Notes: a model not told the origin generated them from the sequence alone. DNA of 64,000 nucleotides from Aedes albopictus (GCF_035046485.1 NC_085138.1:88585228-88649227), one strand, 5' to 3'; counted from the stretch's first letter, positions 21,624-34,340 are shown. Made by a program: numbers and translations.

Positions 21624-21799
21624 TGGAGCGGACCTGGTGTGATGGTTAGAACACTTGACTATCACGCCGAGGACCTGGGATCGAATCCCGCTCCCGACAA
21701 ACTCGCAAAATGTGAGTTCTTCCTTCAGAAGGGAAGTAAAGCGTGGGTCCCGAGATGAACTAGCCTAAGGCTAAAAATCTCGTTAATACAGATAAAAAA
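21624..21799 (+). repeat. tRNA-derived SINE (GGAGCGGACCTGG family) with TSD
   Basis: The head GGAGCGGACCTGGTGTGATG and GGGATCGAATCCC match tRNA A- and B-boxes. The body holds AATGTGAGTTCTTCCTTC and TGGGTCCCGAGATGAAC, ending TCGTTAATACAGAT plus A tail. The 12-bp duplication AACTTTCGCAAG lies at 21612-21623 and 21800-21811. It is inserted in the degenerate repeat tract. Confidence 0.82.
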
Positions 21800-21961
21800 A
21801 ACTTTCGCAAGCACATTTCAATAATTCTGGAAACCACGCAAGACCACGGTGGGGGAGGGGGGGGGGGGTCTAAAGTTCAGGAAAAAATGACCACGTGGTT
21901 TATGGACAGCCCCTTTCTGGAAGGTAGTCCTTGAAATTTACCTAAAATATTCGAAAAAGAG

Positions 21962-22095
21962 CGGTTTTCCGTGACTTTCTTCTAGAACTGGTCTAGTCGC
22001 ACAAGTTTTTCATATACCATGTTCTCAAGTTCAATTTCTAAAATTATTTGTAGATGGTTGAATTTAGATATGTAGAAATTACATTATCAACACTG
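21962..22095. mobile_element. Half copy of the 62231-62630 hAT foldback MITE
   Basis: GTTTTCCGTGACTTTCTTC, then TCGCACAAGTTTTTCATATA and GTTGAATTTAGATATG match the right arm of the intact MITE at 62231-62630. It ends ATCAACACTG, the terminal inverted repeat. The left arm is missing, so this is a truncated copy. Confidence 0.7.
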
Positions 22096-22909
22096 GCTCC
22101 AGTACGATCACTCGAAGTTTCTTTAAAAAAAACCTAAAAAATGTCTGAATAAATACTATAAAGAATTTTTGACGCACTTCCTCGAAGAATACCTGGAGAG
22201 GCTCATAGAGGAACCCTGGAGAAACTTTTAGAAGAATCTTTCGAGAATTTTCTAGATAAATTATAGAAGAAATACATGAGCGCATCTGTGGAGAAAAATA
22301 TCGAGGAATACTTGTAGGAACCCCTGGAGGAGTTCCAACAAGAATGGCTGAAAGCTCTCTTGGAATATTTTTGAATTTCTGGGAAATTCCTGCAAGAATC
22401 TCTGGAAGAATCTCCGACAGAGGTCCTGCTGAAATCTCTAGAAGAGTTACTGCTAGAATCTCTGGATGAATTCCTGTGAAATTCTCAAAAGCTTACGTTT
22501 CCATTAAGAGATTCCTTTGGAGATTGTTTCAACTCTCCCAAGGATTTCCGCAAACATTCTACCAGGGTTTTATGCAGAAGTTACTTTCAAAAAAAACTTA
22601 GTGTGAATTCCCAAAAGTGACCTTGAGTGAGCCTAAGGAGAGATCCTCGGAAGTATTCCTGCAGGGCTTCTTCAGTAACGTCTGTCTAGAAGATTCCTCG
22701 GAGAAATTTTTGAATTAACCTTCCGTAACTCGCGCGGTTGGCTACCTGCGTCAGCACCAAGCTAATACTGAGTAGACCTGTGCGCCGCCGCGCCACGCCG
22801 CCGCCGCCGACACTTTTTGTCCCACGCCGACGCCGACTAAGGTATCGGCGGCGCGCCATACGCCGCTGTTTGTCACGCCGCCGATTTTCATTTTTCACGC
22901 CGGTGATCA

Positions 22910-23064
22910 CCCAGTCAACCAGTAATCGTATAAGATGTTGAATAAGATGTTCAAGTGGAGGCGATATGCGTACAATTTACATACGCCTAAATGGAGGCAT
23001 GCACGCATATGGCCTCCACTTTATCATCTTATGCAACATCTTATACGATTACTGGTTGTCTGGG
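22910..23064. mobile_element. 155-bp foldback MITE (CCCAGNCAACCAGTAATCG ends)
   Basis: The left end CCCAGTCAACCAGTAATCG and right end CGATTACTGGTTGTCTGGG are inverted, and pairing continues inward (TATAAGATGTTG, AGTGGAGGC). It sits just inside the left GCC array of the 5.4-kb element. No ORF, and no clear target duplication. Confidence 0.65.
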
Positions 23065-23965
23065 CAGTGCACGAACAAAATTAAGTTCACATAAAGTTGA
23101 GATAAAACAATCTCACGATAACTATCATACATGAATAACTACAATAATTGATTTCTCAACTTTTGTTTTCATTTTTCATTAGATTGTATTAATTATTCCT
23201 CATTCACAAATCTTCAGAAGTTTCTTCAGAGATTCTTCCAGAAGATTCAGTGATGCCCGCTGGAGATACACCTGAGATTCCTCCAGAAAATTCTTCAGGG
23301 ACGCTTCCAGGTGTTTTATCATTGATCTTTTCTTTAGTAGATCTCTCAGGAAGATCTCGACAGGGGAAACTCCAGGAGTTCCTTCAGAAATTCAGAAGTC
23401 ATACAGGAGTTTCATTAGGAACTAGTCCTGGAGTTTCCTCAGAGATTCCTCCAGGATATCTTTCAAAAATTTATTATTATTTATTATTTATTTATTACTA
23501 TTTACATCAACAGGCTATGGAAGCCCCAATGATGATCAATTATCACAAAACAATTATTAGTTCTGCAGAATTCCTCTAGAATTCCATCAAGGGGTTTCTC
23601 TTGACGTTCTGCAAGGATTCACCCTTCAGGGATCACTCCGGCAGTTTCATCAAGGGTTTCTACAGGAATTCCTTCTAGCTTCCCTCCTTGAATTTGTTCA
23701 AGAATCCCTCCTGAAATTCTTTCGGGGATTCTTCTTGGAATTATTTCGGGATGCCTCATGAAAAACTTTCAGATTGCTCCTGAAGTTCCTTCGGTGATCT
23801 CTCCAGGAGTTCGGTAAGGGATCTCCCCAATTGCTCCAGGAGGATTCAGGGATGCCTCCGGGTGTTCATTAGGAAATCCTTCAGAAGTTCCCTAAGCTAC
23901 CCTTTAAATATGCCAGTTCCAGAAGTTCCAGTAGTCCCTTTAAATATTCTTCAGGAGGATTCATA

Positions 23966-24528
23966 CAGTGTCGGACAAAACAATAAGACCACCGGTCCTA
24001 TTTCATACAAAATGGTCAAGTTTGACGATATGGTACTCGGTTTCTAGTGAACCGATTTGGCTGAAATTTTGTCAGCCTACATGGATTTACGGGAATTTTG
24101 ATTTGTGTTAGATTGATTGAGTTCTGTTCACTACTTCCAAAGTTACAGATATCCGGTGCGACAAAATTCTGACACCAAATTTTCATGATGGATATTTGTG
24201 GTCAATTTAATAAAAATGTCCCCAAGTTTGAATGGCATCCTTAATCATAGTACTTGTTTATCAATCATCAAATATCAGATACTCTCATATATCATTTGAG
24301 GATGGCAATCTGCAAGTGGTCCTATTATTTTGTCGTTTCGTATATCTGTAACTTTTGATGTAGTGAGCAGAACTCACTCAATTAAATACAAATCAAAATT
24401 CACGTAACTCCATGGCGACTGTCAAAATTTCAGCCAAATCGGTTCACTATAAACCGAGCATCACATCGTCAAACATGACCATTTTGTATGAAAAATGGCT
24501 GGTGGTCTTATTGTTTTGTCCGACACTG
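23966..24528. mobile_element. 563-bp Tc1/mariner-type MITE
   Basis: CAGTGTCGGACAAAACAATA at the left is mirrored by TATTGTTTTGTCCGACACTG at the right; the inverted arms run on for about 200 bp (AAATTTTGTCAG, CCAAATCGGTTCACTA). TA sits on each side (23964-23965, 24529-24530). CAGTGTCGGACAAAA-type termini are typical of Tc1-like elements. No transposase. Confidence 0.75.
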
Positions 24529-24873
24529 TAAATGCCACCTGGAGATCCATCAAGAATCCCGTGAGAAGTTTCTTCAGGAATTATTGATGGATTCCAGGCG
24601 TTCCTACAAGGATCCCTTCTGAAATTCCTTTAGAAATTCCTACTGGAGTTCTACAGAAATTACTTCAGGAGTTTCACCAGAGATTCCTCCAAAAGTTGCA
24701 GGGATTCTTGCAGATGTTTCTTCAGAGATTCCTCCTGAATTTCTTCAGGGATTCCTACAGAAGTTTCTTTAGAAATCTCTACAGAAGTTTCTTCTGAGAA
24801 TGTTATAGTAAGATTCAAGGATAACTCCAGGAGAATTCAGGGATTCCTCCAGAAGTTTGTTCAAGGATTTTTA

Positions 24874-25007
24874 TAGGGTAAAATCACTAGACTTTGCCCA
24901 CCCCCCCAATATTCTTCTCTAATCTTCGCCACTTCTTACATAAAAATGGAGTTTGTATGGAGGAGGCGAAGACTAGAGCAGTGATGAAGTCTAGTGCTTT
25001 CACCCTA
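24874..25007. mobile_element. 134-bp MITE (TAGGGTRAAA ends, TA target)
   Basis: TAGGGTAAAATCACTAGACTT and AAGTCTAGTGCTTTCACCCTA are inverted, with further pairing of TCTAATCTTCGCC with GGCGAAGACTAGA. TA flanks both ends. Inserted in the degenerate repeat tract. Confidence 0.65.
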
Positions 25008-28000
25008 TAACCGTTTCTTCCAAGATTCCTTCAGGATATCCTTGGGGGATTCCTCGAGAAGTTCTTTTAGGGATTCTTCCAGAAGTTAATCTATGGATCG
25101 CTGCTGGGGTTCTTTCAGATTTTAGATTGAGATCAAGATTTTTCCAGAAAGACTCACGCATGCCTTCAGGAGTTACTTCAGAGATTTCTTCAGTAGCTTA
25201 TTCAGGAATTCCTTCAGGAAATCTTGAAGAAGTTCCTTCAATAATTTCCTTAGGATTATAATCAGCCATATCTCCAGAATATTATTGAGGGATATTTCAT
25301 GGAGTTTCTACAAAAGTTCCTCAAGAATTTCCATCTGGAATTCTTCCGGGATTTTTCTAGGGAATACCTCCTGCAAACCCTTCTTCCTACCCGGAAATAT
25401 CCACTGAAAATTCTTCAAGGATGCCGCCTGAAAATTCTTTGGATATTCCAACCGGAATTCGTGCATTCCCTGAAATCCCTGAAGGGATATCTCTTGTAAT
25501 TTCTTCGGGGATTCCTCCTAGACATCCTTCAGGGGTTCCCTTGGACTTCCTTAGAGGATTTCTCCTGGAATTTCTTCGGGAATTCCTCATGGAATTTCTT
25601 CGTAGATTCCGCCTGGAATTATTTTGGGAATATCTCATATAATTCCTCCAGGGATTTCTGTTGGACTTCATTTAGGGATTCCTCCTGCACTTCCTTCGGA
25701 GATTCGTCCTGGAATTCTTTCGGGCATTCCTTGTAGATTTTTTTTTTTAGATTCCACCTAGAATTCATTCTGGAATTTCTCCTAGAATACCTTCGGATAT
25801 TCTTCCTGGACATCCTTCATGGATTCATCCTAAAATTCTCTCCTCTCGGGGCTTTCCCCTAATATTCTAACGTGGATTTCTCCTGAAATCTCTTCGGGGT
25901 TTCCTCCTGGAATTTCTTTGATGATTTCATTGAGAATTCCTTAGGAGATTCCTCCTGAATTTGCTTCGGGGATTCCTCATGGAATTCCTTCAGAATCCTC
26001 CTGGAATTCCTTCGGGGATTCTTTCTGGAATTTCTTCTGGAATTCCTTGGGAGATTTCTCCTAGACTTCCTATGGGGATTCCTCTAGAAAATCCTTCGTG
26101 TACTGCTTGAAAATCCTTCGGAGATTCCTCCCAGATTTCCTTCAGGAGTTCCACCTGGGATTCCTGCAGGGATTTCTCATTATTTTCGATTCATTCGGGG
26201 ATCCCTCATGGAATTCCTCCAGGGATTACTCCTAGAATTATTTAAAGAATTTCTTCTGGAATTCTTTCGTGGATTCCTCTGGGAATTCTTTCGATGATTC
26301 TTCCTAGAATTTCCTCAGGATTTCTCCTGAAACTCCTACAGAGATTTCTCCCGCATATTTTTCGTTGATTCCTCCTAGAAATCCTTCAGGGATTCTTTCT
26401 CCAATTCGCTTGAAAATTCCGCCTGGAGTTTTTAAGTATTCCTGCTGAAATTTCTTTGGAATTCATGCTGGAATTATTTCGGGGTTTCCTTTTGGAATTC
26501 CAGTGGGAACTCCTCTTGCAATTACTTCAGGGGATTCTCATGGATCTCCAACGAGGATTCCTCCTGGATATTTTTCGATAGTTCTTCCTAGAAATACTTT
26601 GAGAATTTCTTCCTGATTTTTTTTGAAAATTCCTCTTGGAATTTCTTTTGAGGTTTTCTCCTGATATGTTTTCCTAGAGATCCTTTGAGGATTTCTCCTT
26701 GTATTACTTTGGAGATTCTTTTTGAGGAAGTCGGGTTTCCTCTTGAAAAACCTTTGATTTTCCGCTTGGAATTCCTTCGAAGATTCCTCTCGGATTCCTC
26801 TGGGATTCCTGCAGGGATTTCTGCTGTAATTTCGAGTATTCCTGTTAAAATTTCTTCGGGGATTTCTCCTGATGTTTCGTCGAAGATTCCTTCTGGATTT
26901 CCTTCGGGATTCCCTCTTGGAATTTCTTTGGTGATTTATCTTCAAATTTCTTCGGAGATTCCTCCTGGAATTTTTTTGGGAGTCCTCCTAGAATTTCTGC
27001 GAGGTGATTTTTCCTTGAACTCTTTCGTCAACTTCTCCTGGGATTCTCTCGGGGATTCGTCTGGGAATTCCTTCGGAGATTCCTCCTAGAGTTCCTTCTG
27101 GGATTCCTTCTAGAATTCCTTCGGGAGTTTCTCCTTAGGGATTCTTCCTTCGAGGATACTTCCTAAAATCCCTTCGGAGATTTCTCCTGATATTTCGTCG
27201 AGGATTCCTTCTGGATTTCCTGCGGGGATTCCTGCTGAAATTACTTATGGGATTCTTCCTGAAATTCCTGAAATTCCTTCTCAGGGATTTCTCCTGCAAT
27301 TCTTTCAGAGATTCCTCCCGAGTATTTTTCGTTGATTACTCCTAGAAATGTTTAGGGTTTTCCTTCTCGAATTTCTTTTGGAGTTCTCGCTGGAATTCTT
27401 AGATTTCCTGCTGTAATTCCCTTAGGATTCCTTCATGAATTCATTTGGGGAATCCTTCTGGAATTTCTTTCGAAGATTCGTCATGGATTTCTTTCTGAAG
27501 AGTCCTCGAAAACTCCAATCAGCGATTTCTTCAGAAGCAGGGATCTCTCTAAGAAGATTCTTGAACCACCAGAGATTCCTGCAGAAGTTTCTTCAGGGTT
27601 TCATACAGCAGTTCATGCAGAGATTAGTCCAGAATTTTCTTCATGGATTCCTTGAGGAGTTTATTTAAGGCTCCTTTTGGATTTCCTTTTGAGATTGCTT
27701 CCTGAAATCATTGGGGATTCCTTAGCGTAAATAGTGCGACCTTATTATCAAGTTTGATAGCTTCTGAAGATTCTGAGAAAACAAAACAAAAACTATAGCA
27801 ATATCGATATTATATTCCCCTTGATTTGCAATGGAATAATGCAACATGCATTGCACTAAGGATACAGGTAATGTCTCAATATGTATAATCACTGACTGGT
27901 GGCAGTGACGGACCCGAACAGAAATAAAAAAGGTATTTATTCTAACTTGAGAGGAAACAAACCATCATCCTTTGCCAGAAAATCAAAAGCAGTTTTTTCG

Positions 28001-28319
28001 CTGAAATCACAATCAATTTAAATGAAAATTTATCACTGCACTCTACTAACCATCTGAATAACAGTGAAATCAAATTTTGGTCACGCCGATTCACGCCGCC
28101 GCCGCCGCCGCCGCCGAAATCTGCCACCGGCGTGACGCCGATGACGCCGCCGCCGCCGGCCAAAAATGGTCCTCACGCCGCCGCCGAACAAAATATAGTC
28201 GGCGCACAGGTCTAATACTGAGTACAAAAAGAGAAATTTTTTCAACGTGTTGTACAAAATACAACAGCGCGATCGCTCCAGGGTAAATACGAAGAGACAT
28301 GCTTGGATGAACTGTTCAG

Positions 28320-29056
28320 GGAATAGTTCTTGGAGAAATTCATAAAGGAGTTCTCGGAAGAATTTCAGGTGGAGTACTGTAAGAATTCTCGAAACAAGAA
28401 ATCATCAAGTATTTCATGGAGTAGTTTTCGAATTTTTAAAATAACTTTCCTTGGGGATCTTCTTGTAACTTGAAAGAATTTGAATTTCTGGAGAAACTGT
28501 TAAAGAATTTCTGGAGGAATCATAGTCTCAATACCTGGAGAAATTCTTAAAACACTTCTTTGCAGGCTTTCTGGAAGATTTTTTTGGAGGAATCATTGAA
28601 AAACACCTGGAGAAGTGCTTGAAGAATGGAAAAATTGGAAGAATTTTAGAAAGAGTCTTCTAAGATTTGCTAGAGAAATCCTGCAAGAATTCTCAAAAGA
28701 TTCCTTCAAAGACTCCAGAAGAAATCTTTGAAGATGTCCGAGGAGGTATTTAAGGATAAATTTCAGCAGAAGTGATTGGAATAATTCCTGAGGAACCTTT
28801 GAAATAAGTCTTAGAAGAATCCTTGGAAAAAATCCCAGAAGAATCTCTGGAGAAATTTCTTGGAGGGATTTCTAAATCGAATCCTGAAACCATCATTCTA
28901 AGAATCCAAGGAAGAATTCTGAAATAAAGTCTGAAAAATTCTTGCAGGAAGTTATGGAGCAAACTCTAATTGTTTTCCGCAAAATATGTTAAAATCATTC
29001 TTGAATTAATTATTTGCAGAATTTCTGAAGGATTAGGGTAAGAAATCAAACTTTGA
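28320..29056. repeat. Degenerate GAATTTCTGGAGG repeat tract
   Basis: Same class of imperfect units as at 18.6-22.7 kb (AATTTCTGGAGGAATC, CCTGGAGAAATTCTT). No gene seen. Confidence 0.55.
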
Positions 29057-30418
29057 ACTACCGTCGTAGGGGGTGAGAATGGGTCAAAAAAGGATACTCA
29101 AAGATTGTTTGTTAAATAACAAATGCAATTGAAGTCGGAATAACTTTTTATTTGGTATGTATACTCTCCTATGTGGTAAAAATAGTTTAGCAAGAAAGCA
29201 TCATGTTATATGAATTGCTTAGTAAACTACAAATGATTGAAAATTGACCCAATCTCACCCCTTAGAGGGGGTGAGAATGGGTCAAAGTATTTCAAATCAC
29301 CTATCTAAGAATATAAATTAATTTTATTGATCATATATAGTAAACCTACTTAAAATACAATGTTATCATGACGAATAAAAGCTTAGGTAATTTTAAAAGA
29401 TGATTAATCCACCTAAAAGGGCTAATACAACCGAAAAAATGGTTGAAATTTGATAAAATAACGTTTGTATACTGTATCACCATTTTTAGCCATCATAATC
29501 ATCCTCATTAAGAGTTTCAACCTCCATGAAAGAAGGGGAGATTACAATGAGGGAGGGGCGAAGAAAGAATGAAAGATTGATTGTAAAAATACATTCTAGT
29601 TTTTGTATACTGCATAAGAAATGTTTAACCAAACCCTCCGTTATAAACTCTTATGTACATGATCATTGGCCTCTATATTGCTAAAGCAAATCATTCCATC
29701 TCAAGATAGAGGGTCGTTCAAATATTATGTTAAGTCCATTTTCTGAGCTTACGATATTGCAGTACACTAAAGATTAGCTGATGATCAGAGGAGCTGTCCA
29801 CACGCATGGGTGTATTGTTATAACTGATTGTAGACACTAAATGTATTAACGCACTCGTTTGACGCTTTTCGACATATTTTTGAAAGAAAGCGTGCTTTAG
29901 TGAAAATACGGTAAACATGGCACCACTCTAACGTCAAATGGGGACTGGATAACAAGTTGAATTTTTAGTTAAGGTTATGTGCACTCGATAACTTGCTTGA
30001 CCCAATCTCACCCCCAATCTTAATATTTAGACATAGGGTTGAAAATATTAAGTTTTTAAATAAAAATAGCAATGACAGCACGCTTTTTTCATTACATCAA
30101 CCAGATAATACCTACAGCTAACCACTTATAAGAAAATTTATGGTTTGGTACTTGTGTTAAACATCACGAAGGAGATTTTTTTTCAGAGTGATTTACTAGT
30201 AGTTTCATCATATGAGTTTAACCACAAATTTAACAAAAAACGATTTTTGCAAAACATCTTATTCTGCATCATGACGTGTAAAAACATCTCCCCTTTCAAA
30301 TAATATAAAGTTTTCAATATAAATTAGCGATAGTTATTGAGCTATTTCAAATTTAATGTTTCTCCGTTTTGACCCAATCTCACCCCCCAGACCCATTGTC
30401 ACCCCCATCGACGGTAGT
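29057..30418. mobile_element. 1.36-kb inverted-repeat element with GGGGTGAGAATGGGTCA motifs
   Basis: The left end ACTACCGTCGTAGGGGGTGA and right end TCACCCCCATCGACGGTAGT are inverted. The motif GACCCAATCTCACCCC or its complement recurs inside near 29245, 29270, 30000 and 30372. No transposase ORF is seen, and no convincing target duplication. It is probably a non-autonomous DNA transposon with internal binding-site-like repeats. Confidence 0.6.
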
Positions 30419-30751
30419 CAAATTGTAATCTTAATTTGAACCATTTCGAAATTCATTAAAACGACGTACTTTTTAGGCAAATATTGTCCCGAAAAAGATG
30501 TTAAACTGCTTTCCGTAATATAACCTGATAACATGGACTTAAAAAACATTGAAAAATGCGTTTGTAATTTCACCCATTTCCCCCCAGAGAAAGCACATTT
30601 TCGATGCACTCGTACAGCTCATGCATTGTACCACACGCAATATGTGAGCACGTCAAATGAAAGCTTATTTATCGTAGAATTGACCAATATTCCGCATTAT
30701 TTGTCATGAAATTATCAAATTTAAGTAATTACTTGGAGAATGTTATCTTAA

Positions 30752-30936
30752 CGTGGAGCGGACCTGGTGTGATGGTTAGAACACGTGACTATCACGCCGA
30801 GGACCTGGGATCGAATCCCACTCCCGACAAACTCACAAAAATGTGAGTTCTTCCTTCGGAAGGGAAGTAAAGCGTGGGTCCCGAGATGAACTAGCCTAGG
30901 GCTAAAAATCTCGTTAATACAGATATTAAAAAAAAA
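30752..30936 (+). repeat. tRNA-derived SINE (GGAGCGGACCTGG family) with TSD
   Basis: Nearly identical to the copy at 21624-21799: GGAGCGGACCTGGTGTGATG head, GGGATCGAATCCC B-box, TAATACAGAT and A-run tail. The 13-bp duplication AATGTTATCTTAA flanks it (30739-30751 and 30937-30949). Confidence 0.82.
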
Positions 30937-30949
30937 AATGTTATCTTAA

Positions 30950-31480
30950 GTTGAACAATTTGTAATCTAAATTTGAACTAGTAAACGGGGGTGAGCTTCT
31001 CGTGTTGGCCGGCAGACTGCGCTAGTGGTTGTTTTGTTTACTCTTGGAGGATGAAAAATTCCAAATTTTGTTTCCAAGTTCCTGAAGAGTTTAGAACATT
31101 CTTAGTTGAAATTCCACTGCCTAATGAAAAATAGTTATGGGAATTAGCAGATCCATGTGTTTTTCTATTGTTCAGCATGAAATTGGCTGTTGTGGGAGAT
31201 GCTCGAGTTGCTGCCGCCAGTAGTTCAAATTAAGATTAAAATTGGTTCAAATTAAGATTAAAATCATAGTTAAGGAATAATCGAATTTTTCAATGACATT
31301 CGGTGCAAATATAAACTTTTTACTACTTAATAGAAAGCATATACCCGTGGCTTTCATGTACATAAGATGTTACCGTAGTAAATTATTTCCATGTGGGAGA
31401 AAAAATTAATTAAAATTTGCGCTACTTCAGAAAGCCGCAATTTGGTTCAACTTTTGATTACCTACCCAACATCGAAATTT
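30950..31480. other. No gene recognised
   Basis: AT-rich DNA with a doubled TTCAAATTAAGATTAAAAT at 31227-31262. Similar words (AATCTTAATTTGAAC) occur just after the 1.36-kb element at 30427, so this may be an old outer repeat. No ORF of interest. Confidence 0.4.
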
Positions 31481-34340
31481 TTTTAGAGGATTTCATTAAA
31501 AAAAAATCTAGAGGGAATTCCTCCGAAATTGTTGCACAAATTGGAAAAAAATGCAGAGGAAATACTTTAGGAATTTGTGGAACAATCCTTGGATTATACT
31601 TAAGAAATATTTAGATTCGTTGGAGAAATTCTTGAAAAAATACTGGAAGTATCTGTAAGAATTTGGTGGGAGAAATTCGTGAAAGATTCTGCGTAGAAAA
31701 TCTCATTTCTTAAAAAATATAAAAAAAAATAATTGGATAAAATCCTTGCAGTAATCCTTTAAGCAGGCCTTGAAGGAATCTTTAGAGGAACTCTTGAAGA
31801 ATTCCTTGGAGAAATAGCTGGAGGAATTCTACAAAGAGTTCAAATCATTAATTCTGGAAACATATCTAATCAAACCGGACTAATTTAAAAAAAAAACTTC
31901 TTGAAAAAAAATCTGGGGAAAATCTTTTGAAAATATCCTGGAGGAATGCTTGGAATAATTCCTAGATTATTGCTTGGGGGAGTCCCAAAAGGTTTCTGGG
32001 AGACATTCCTAAAACAGTCCTTACAGATTTTTTTTTTCAATTTCTCAGAGAAACTCCTACAAACTCCTGAAAATCTCTCACAGAAATTTTACTAGAGGAA
32101 CTCCTGCAAAACATTCTGGAGAAACTAACTCCAGCATAAATGCCTGATGATATTGCTGGAAGAATTTTGATGAACTCCTCAGAAAGTTTCTGGGGGAACT
32201 TCTGAAAGAAATTCCTGAGAAAGACCTGGACGATCTTCCGGAGGTATGACTATATGAGTTACCGGATGAACGTCGGAAAGAAATTGTGGAGAACTTTTAA
32301 AAGAATTTTCGGAAGAAATCCTGGTAAAATTTCCTAGATAAATTTAGCAATATTTGAAAAATATTGCACATCAATTGAACTGTAAAAATGCCGGAACAGC
32401 ACTCTGGAAGTTCTGGAATAATTACACTAGTTTACAAAATTAAATGAGAGTCGTGAACTTCTATCTACAATTGAAATTTCTGCTACGTTATTTCTTGCTA
32501 ATTTCGAGACCGTGCTTCAAAAAAAAAAAAAAGGAGAATAATTTTTGAGCTTTTCCTGAAAACCGAATTCTATAAATTTAAAAAAAAATATGGAATTTAC
32601 TAAAATTGGGTTCTTTAGGGGTATTCAGATTATTTCACAATCAGATTCTCCGCCCAAAAGTTAGTCGAAATCCAAAATTTCATAATTTTTGGAGTCCGGG
32701 AACTATTTTTAAAATGAATTCTAGCCACGAAAACTAAAACTGATTTGTTAATTTAACCATCAAAACAAAGGTATTGGAATCCAATAAAATCACGTTATAC
32801 TCAGAAAAATGAGCTCTTTCATTTAGGCTATAATAAATAGCAGTATTTTATTCACTAAACAACCCAATTCTAACATTTAGCGTTTCAGTGAACCAATTTT
32901 CAATATTTTTGTTTGAATGGAAAGCTGAATTTAATATGTTTCGATCTTCGGAACACCATTTCTACGTCATATTGATAAATTCGAGGTATTAGAGAGTATA
33001 AGGGGTAATCTTCTTGAAATTTAGCAAAATTTGAAAAATGATGTCAATTTGTCAGCCTTGTATGAAAAGTCGAAAAAATTCCGCTCAAATGTAATTAATT
33101 TCTTTTCTTCGTATTTTTTAACTCAGGCCATGATTCTACACTAAACATGATCACCAGCTTATCGTGTTCAAAAATGCTACAAACTAGTGTTACCAGAACC
33201 CTTTCTTAATAAGGGACTTCTCGAAAAATCTTCAAGGAACTTCTGAAAGATCTTCCAGTGGAACATGTGCAATAACTCTCGGAGCATCGATCTAAAAACA
33301 AATCTCAACGGAATTTCTGTAAGGAAAACTTGTTGAAGAATTTCTCGATGAAATTCCAAAAAAACTCTAGAATGAACTTCTTAAAGATCTTAATACAAAT
33401 TTCTAGAAAAATTTTCAGAAGAACATTTAGAAGAATGTTTAACCCTAATAGAATGTTGGGGTCAATATGACCAGACGGGCTCGCTGAACACACTACGCCA
33501 TCGTGGTGTACCTAGCCTAACACCTTAGGAGCGCTTAAAAATCATTAAGGAAATTTAAAAAAAAAACTCAGAGAAATTTTTCAAAAATTTCCTGAATTCC
33601 AAAAAAATACAGGGGTATTCTATGGAACTTCAGGACCTCCAGTATCGCTCTCCAGAATTTCGCAAAGAGTTTCTAGAAAAACTCTAACAACTCTTCTGAA
33701 AGAGTTTTTCAGAGAACTCCTAGAAGAAGCCCCGCAGAAACTTGTTTAAGAATTCCCCGTGAAATTTCTAGAAAAATTCTCGGAAGAACTTTTGGAAAAG
33801 TTAATTAAGAACTTAGGGAATAACTGCTGGAAAGAATCTCGGAAAAAAATCACCTGGTAAAGCTTCTGGAAGAACTTCCACATGCACATTTGAATGGTTA
33901 TGGAACTCAGGAACAAACATCTGAATCATAAATATTAGAGTAGTTCGCGGAAAAAATTTCCGATGAAACCGATGAAGAATCTGAAGAACCGATAAAGAAT
34001 CTCCGGAAATAAGTTCTGAATAAATTTCTGAAATAACTCCCGTGTGAACATTTGTACTAATATTCTGAAAAAATATTATAAAAAATCCAAAAAAAAAACT
34101 TTTGAAAAAATTTCAGAATAATTTTCGAACTACAGGGATTATTTTCTCATGTCATGTCTTATGTCGTAGAGGAACCAACTTTCTCAAGAAACTTCTCAAC
34201 AGATTTTTCTAGGACCTAGTCCACGGGTTTCTTCAGAAATTTCTATAGAGATTCCAAAAATGTAATTTCAGCAGAAGTTTCTTCACAGATCGTGCAGAAG
34301 ATTCTCTGACTTTCTTTCAGAGATTCTTGCAGAATGTAAA
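31480..34340. repeat. Degenerate GAATTCTTGGAGAAA repeat tract
   Basis: More imperfect units of the same class (ATTCCTTGGAGAAATAGC, TTCTGGAAGAACTTCC), heavily decayed at 32300-33150. Interrupted by unrelated AT-rich DNA. No gene seen. Confidence 0.5.

Larger units (their letters stand above)
18600..22715. repeat. Degenerate GGAATTCCTCCAG / GAAATTCTTGGAAG repeat tract
   Basis: Long stretch built from imperfect copies of a unit of about 24 bases of the type TTCTTGGAAGAATTTCTGGAG and its reverse. Open frames across it read as low-complexity Leu/Phe/Glu/Lys or Ser/Arg/Asn strings and switch strand freely, so they are not genes. Four identifiable mobile elements are inserted in it (listed separately). 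Confidence 0.6.
23220..27720. repeat. Degenerate GGAATTCCTTCGGGGATTCCTCC repeat tract
   Basis: About 4 kb of tandem-like units of about 24 bases, for example ATTCCTCCTGGAATTTCTTC, most regular at 25400-27500. Frames read as Ser/Arg/Asn-rich (minus) or Ile/Pro/Leu/Phe-rich (plus) strings; these frames are artefacts of the repeat. Two MITEs (23966-24528, 24874-25007) are inserted. Confidence 0.65.
22773..28214. mobile_element. 5.4-kb hAT-like element with GCC-rich ends and 8-bp TSD
   Basis: The termini TAGACCTGTGCGCCGCCG and (inverted) GGCGCACAGGTCTA are bounded by the same ATACTGAG (22765-22772 and 28215-28222). Inside each end lie arrays of ACGCCGCCG units for roughly 120-140 bp (22782-22905; 28082-28200). 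TAGA-type ends with an 8-bp duplication fit the hAT superfamily. Most of the interior is degenerate GGAATTCCTC repeat plus nested MITEs. No transposase ORF is seen, so it moved in trans or is a swollen relic. The interrupted flanking DNA (AACCTTCCGTAACTCGCG... left; ...CAGCGCGATCGCTCC right) is itself a repeat. Confidence 0.7.

Noticed and set aside
22686..22941. Arg-rich ORFs over the GCC arrays (also at 28077-28300)
   Set aside because: Caused by the ACGCCGCCG repeats; both strands open at once.
25387..27089. ORFs of 60-135 codons on both strands in the 25-27 kb tract
   Set aside because: They are Ser/Arg/Asn- or Ile/Pro/Phe-rich products of the ~24-bp repeat, overlap on opposite strands and lack any motif.
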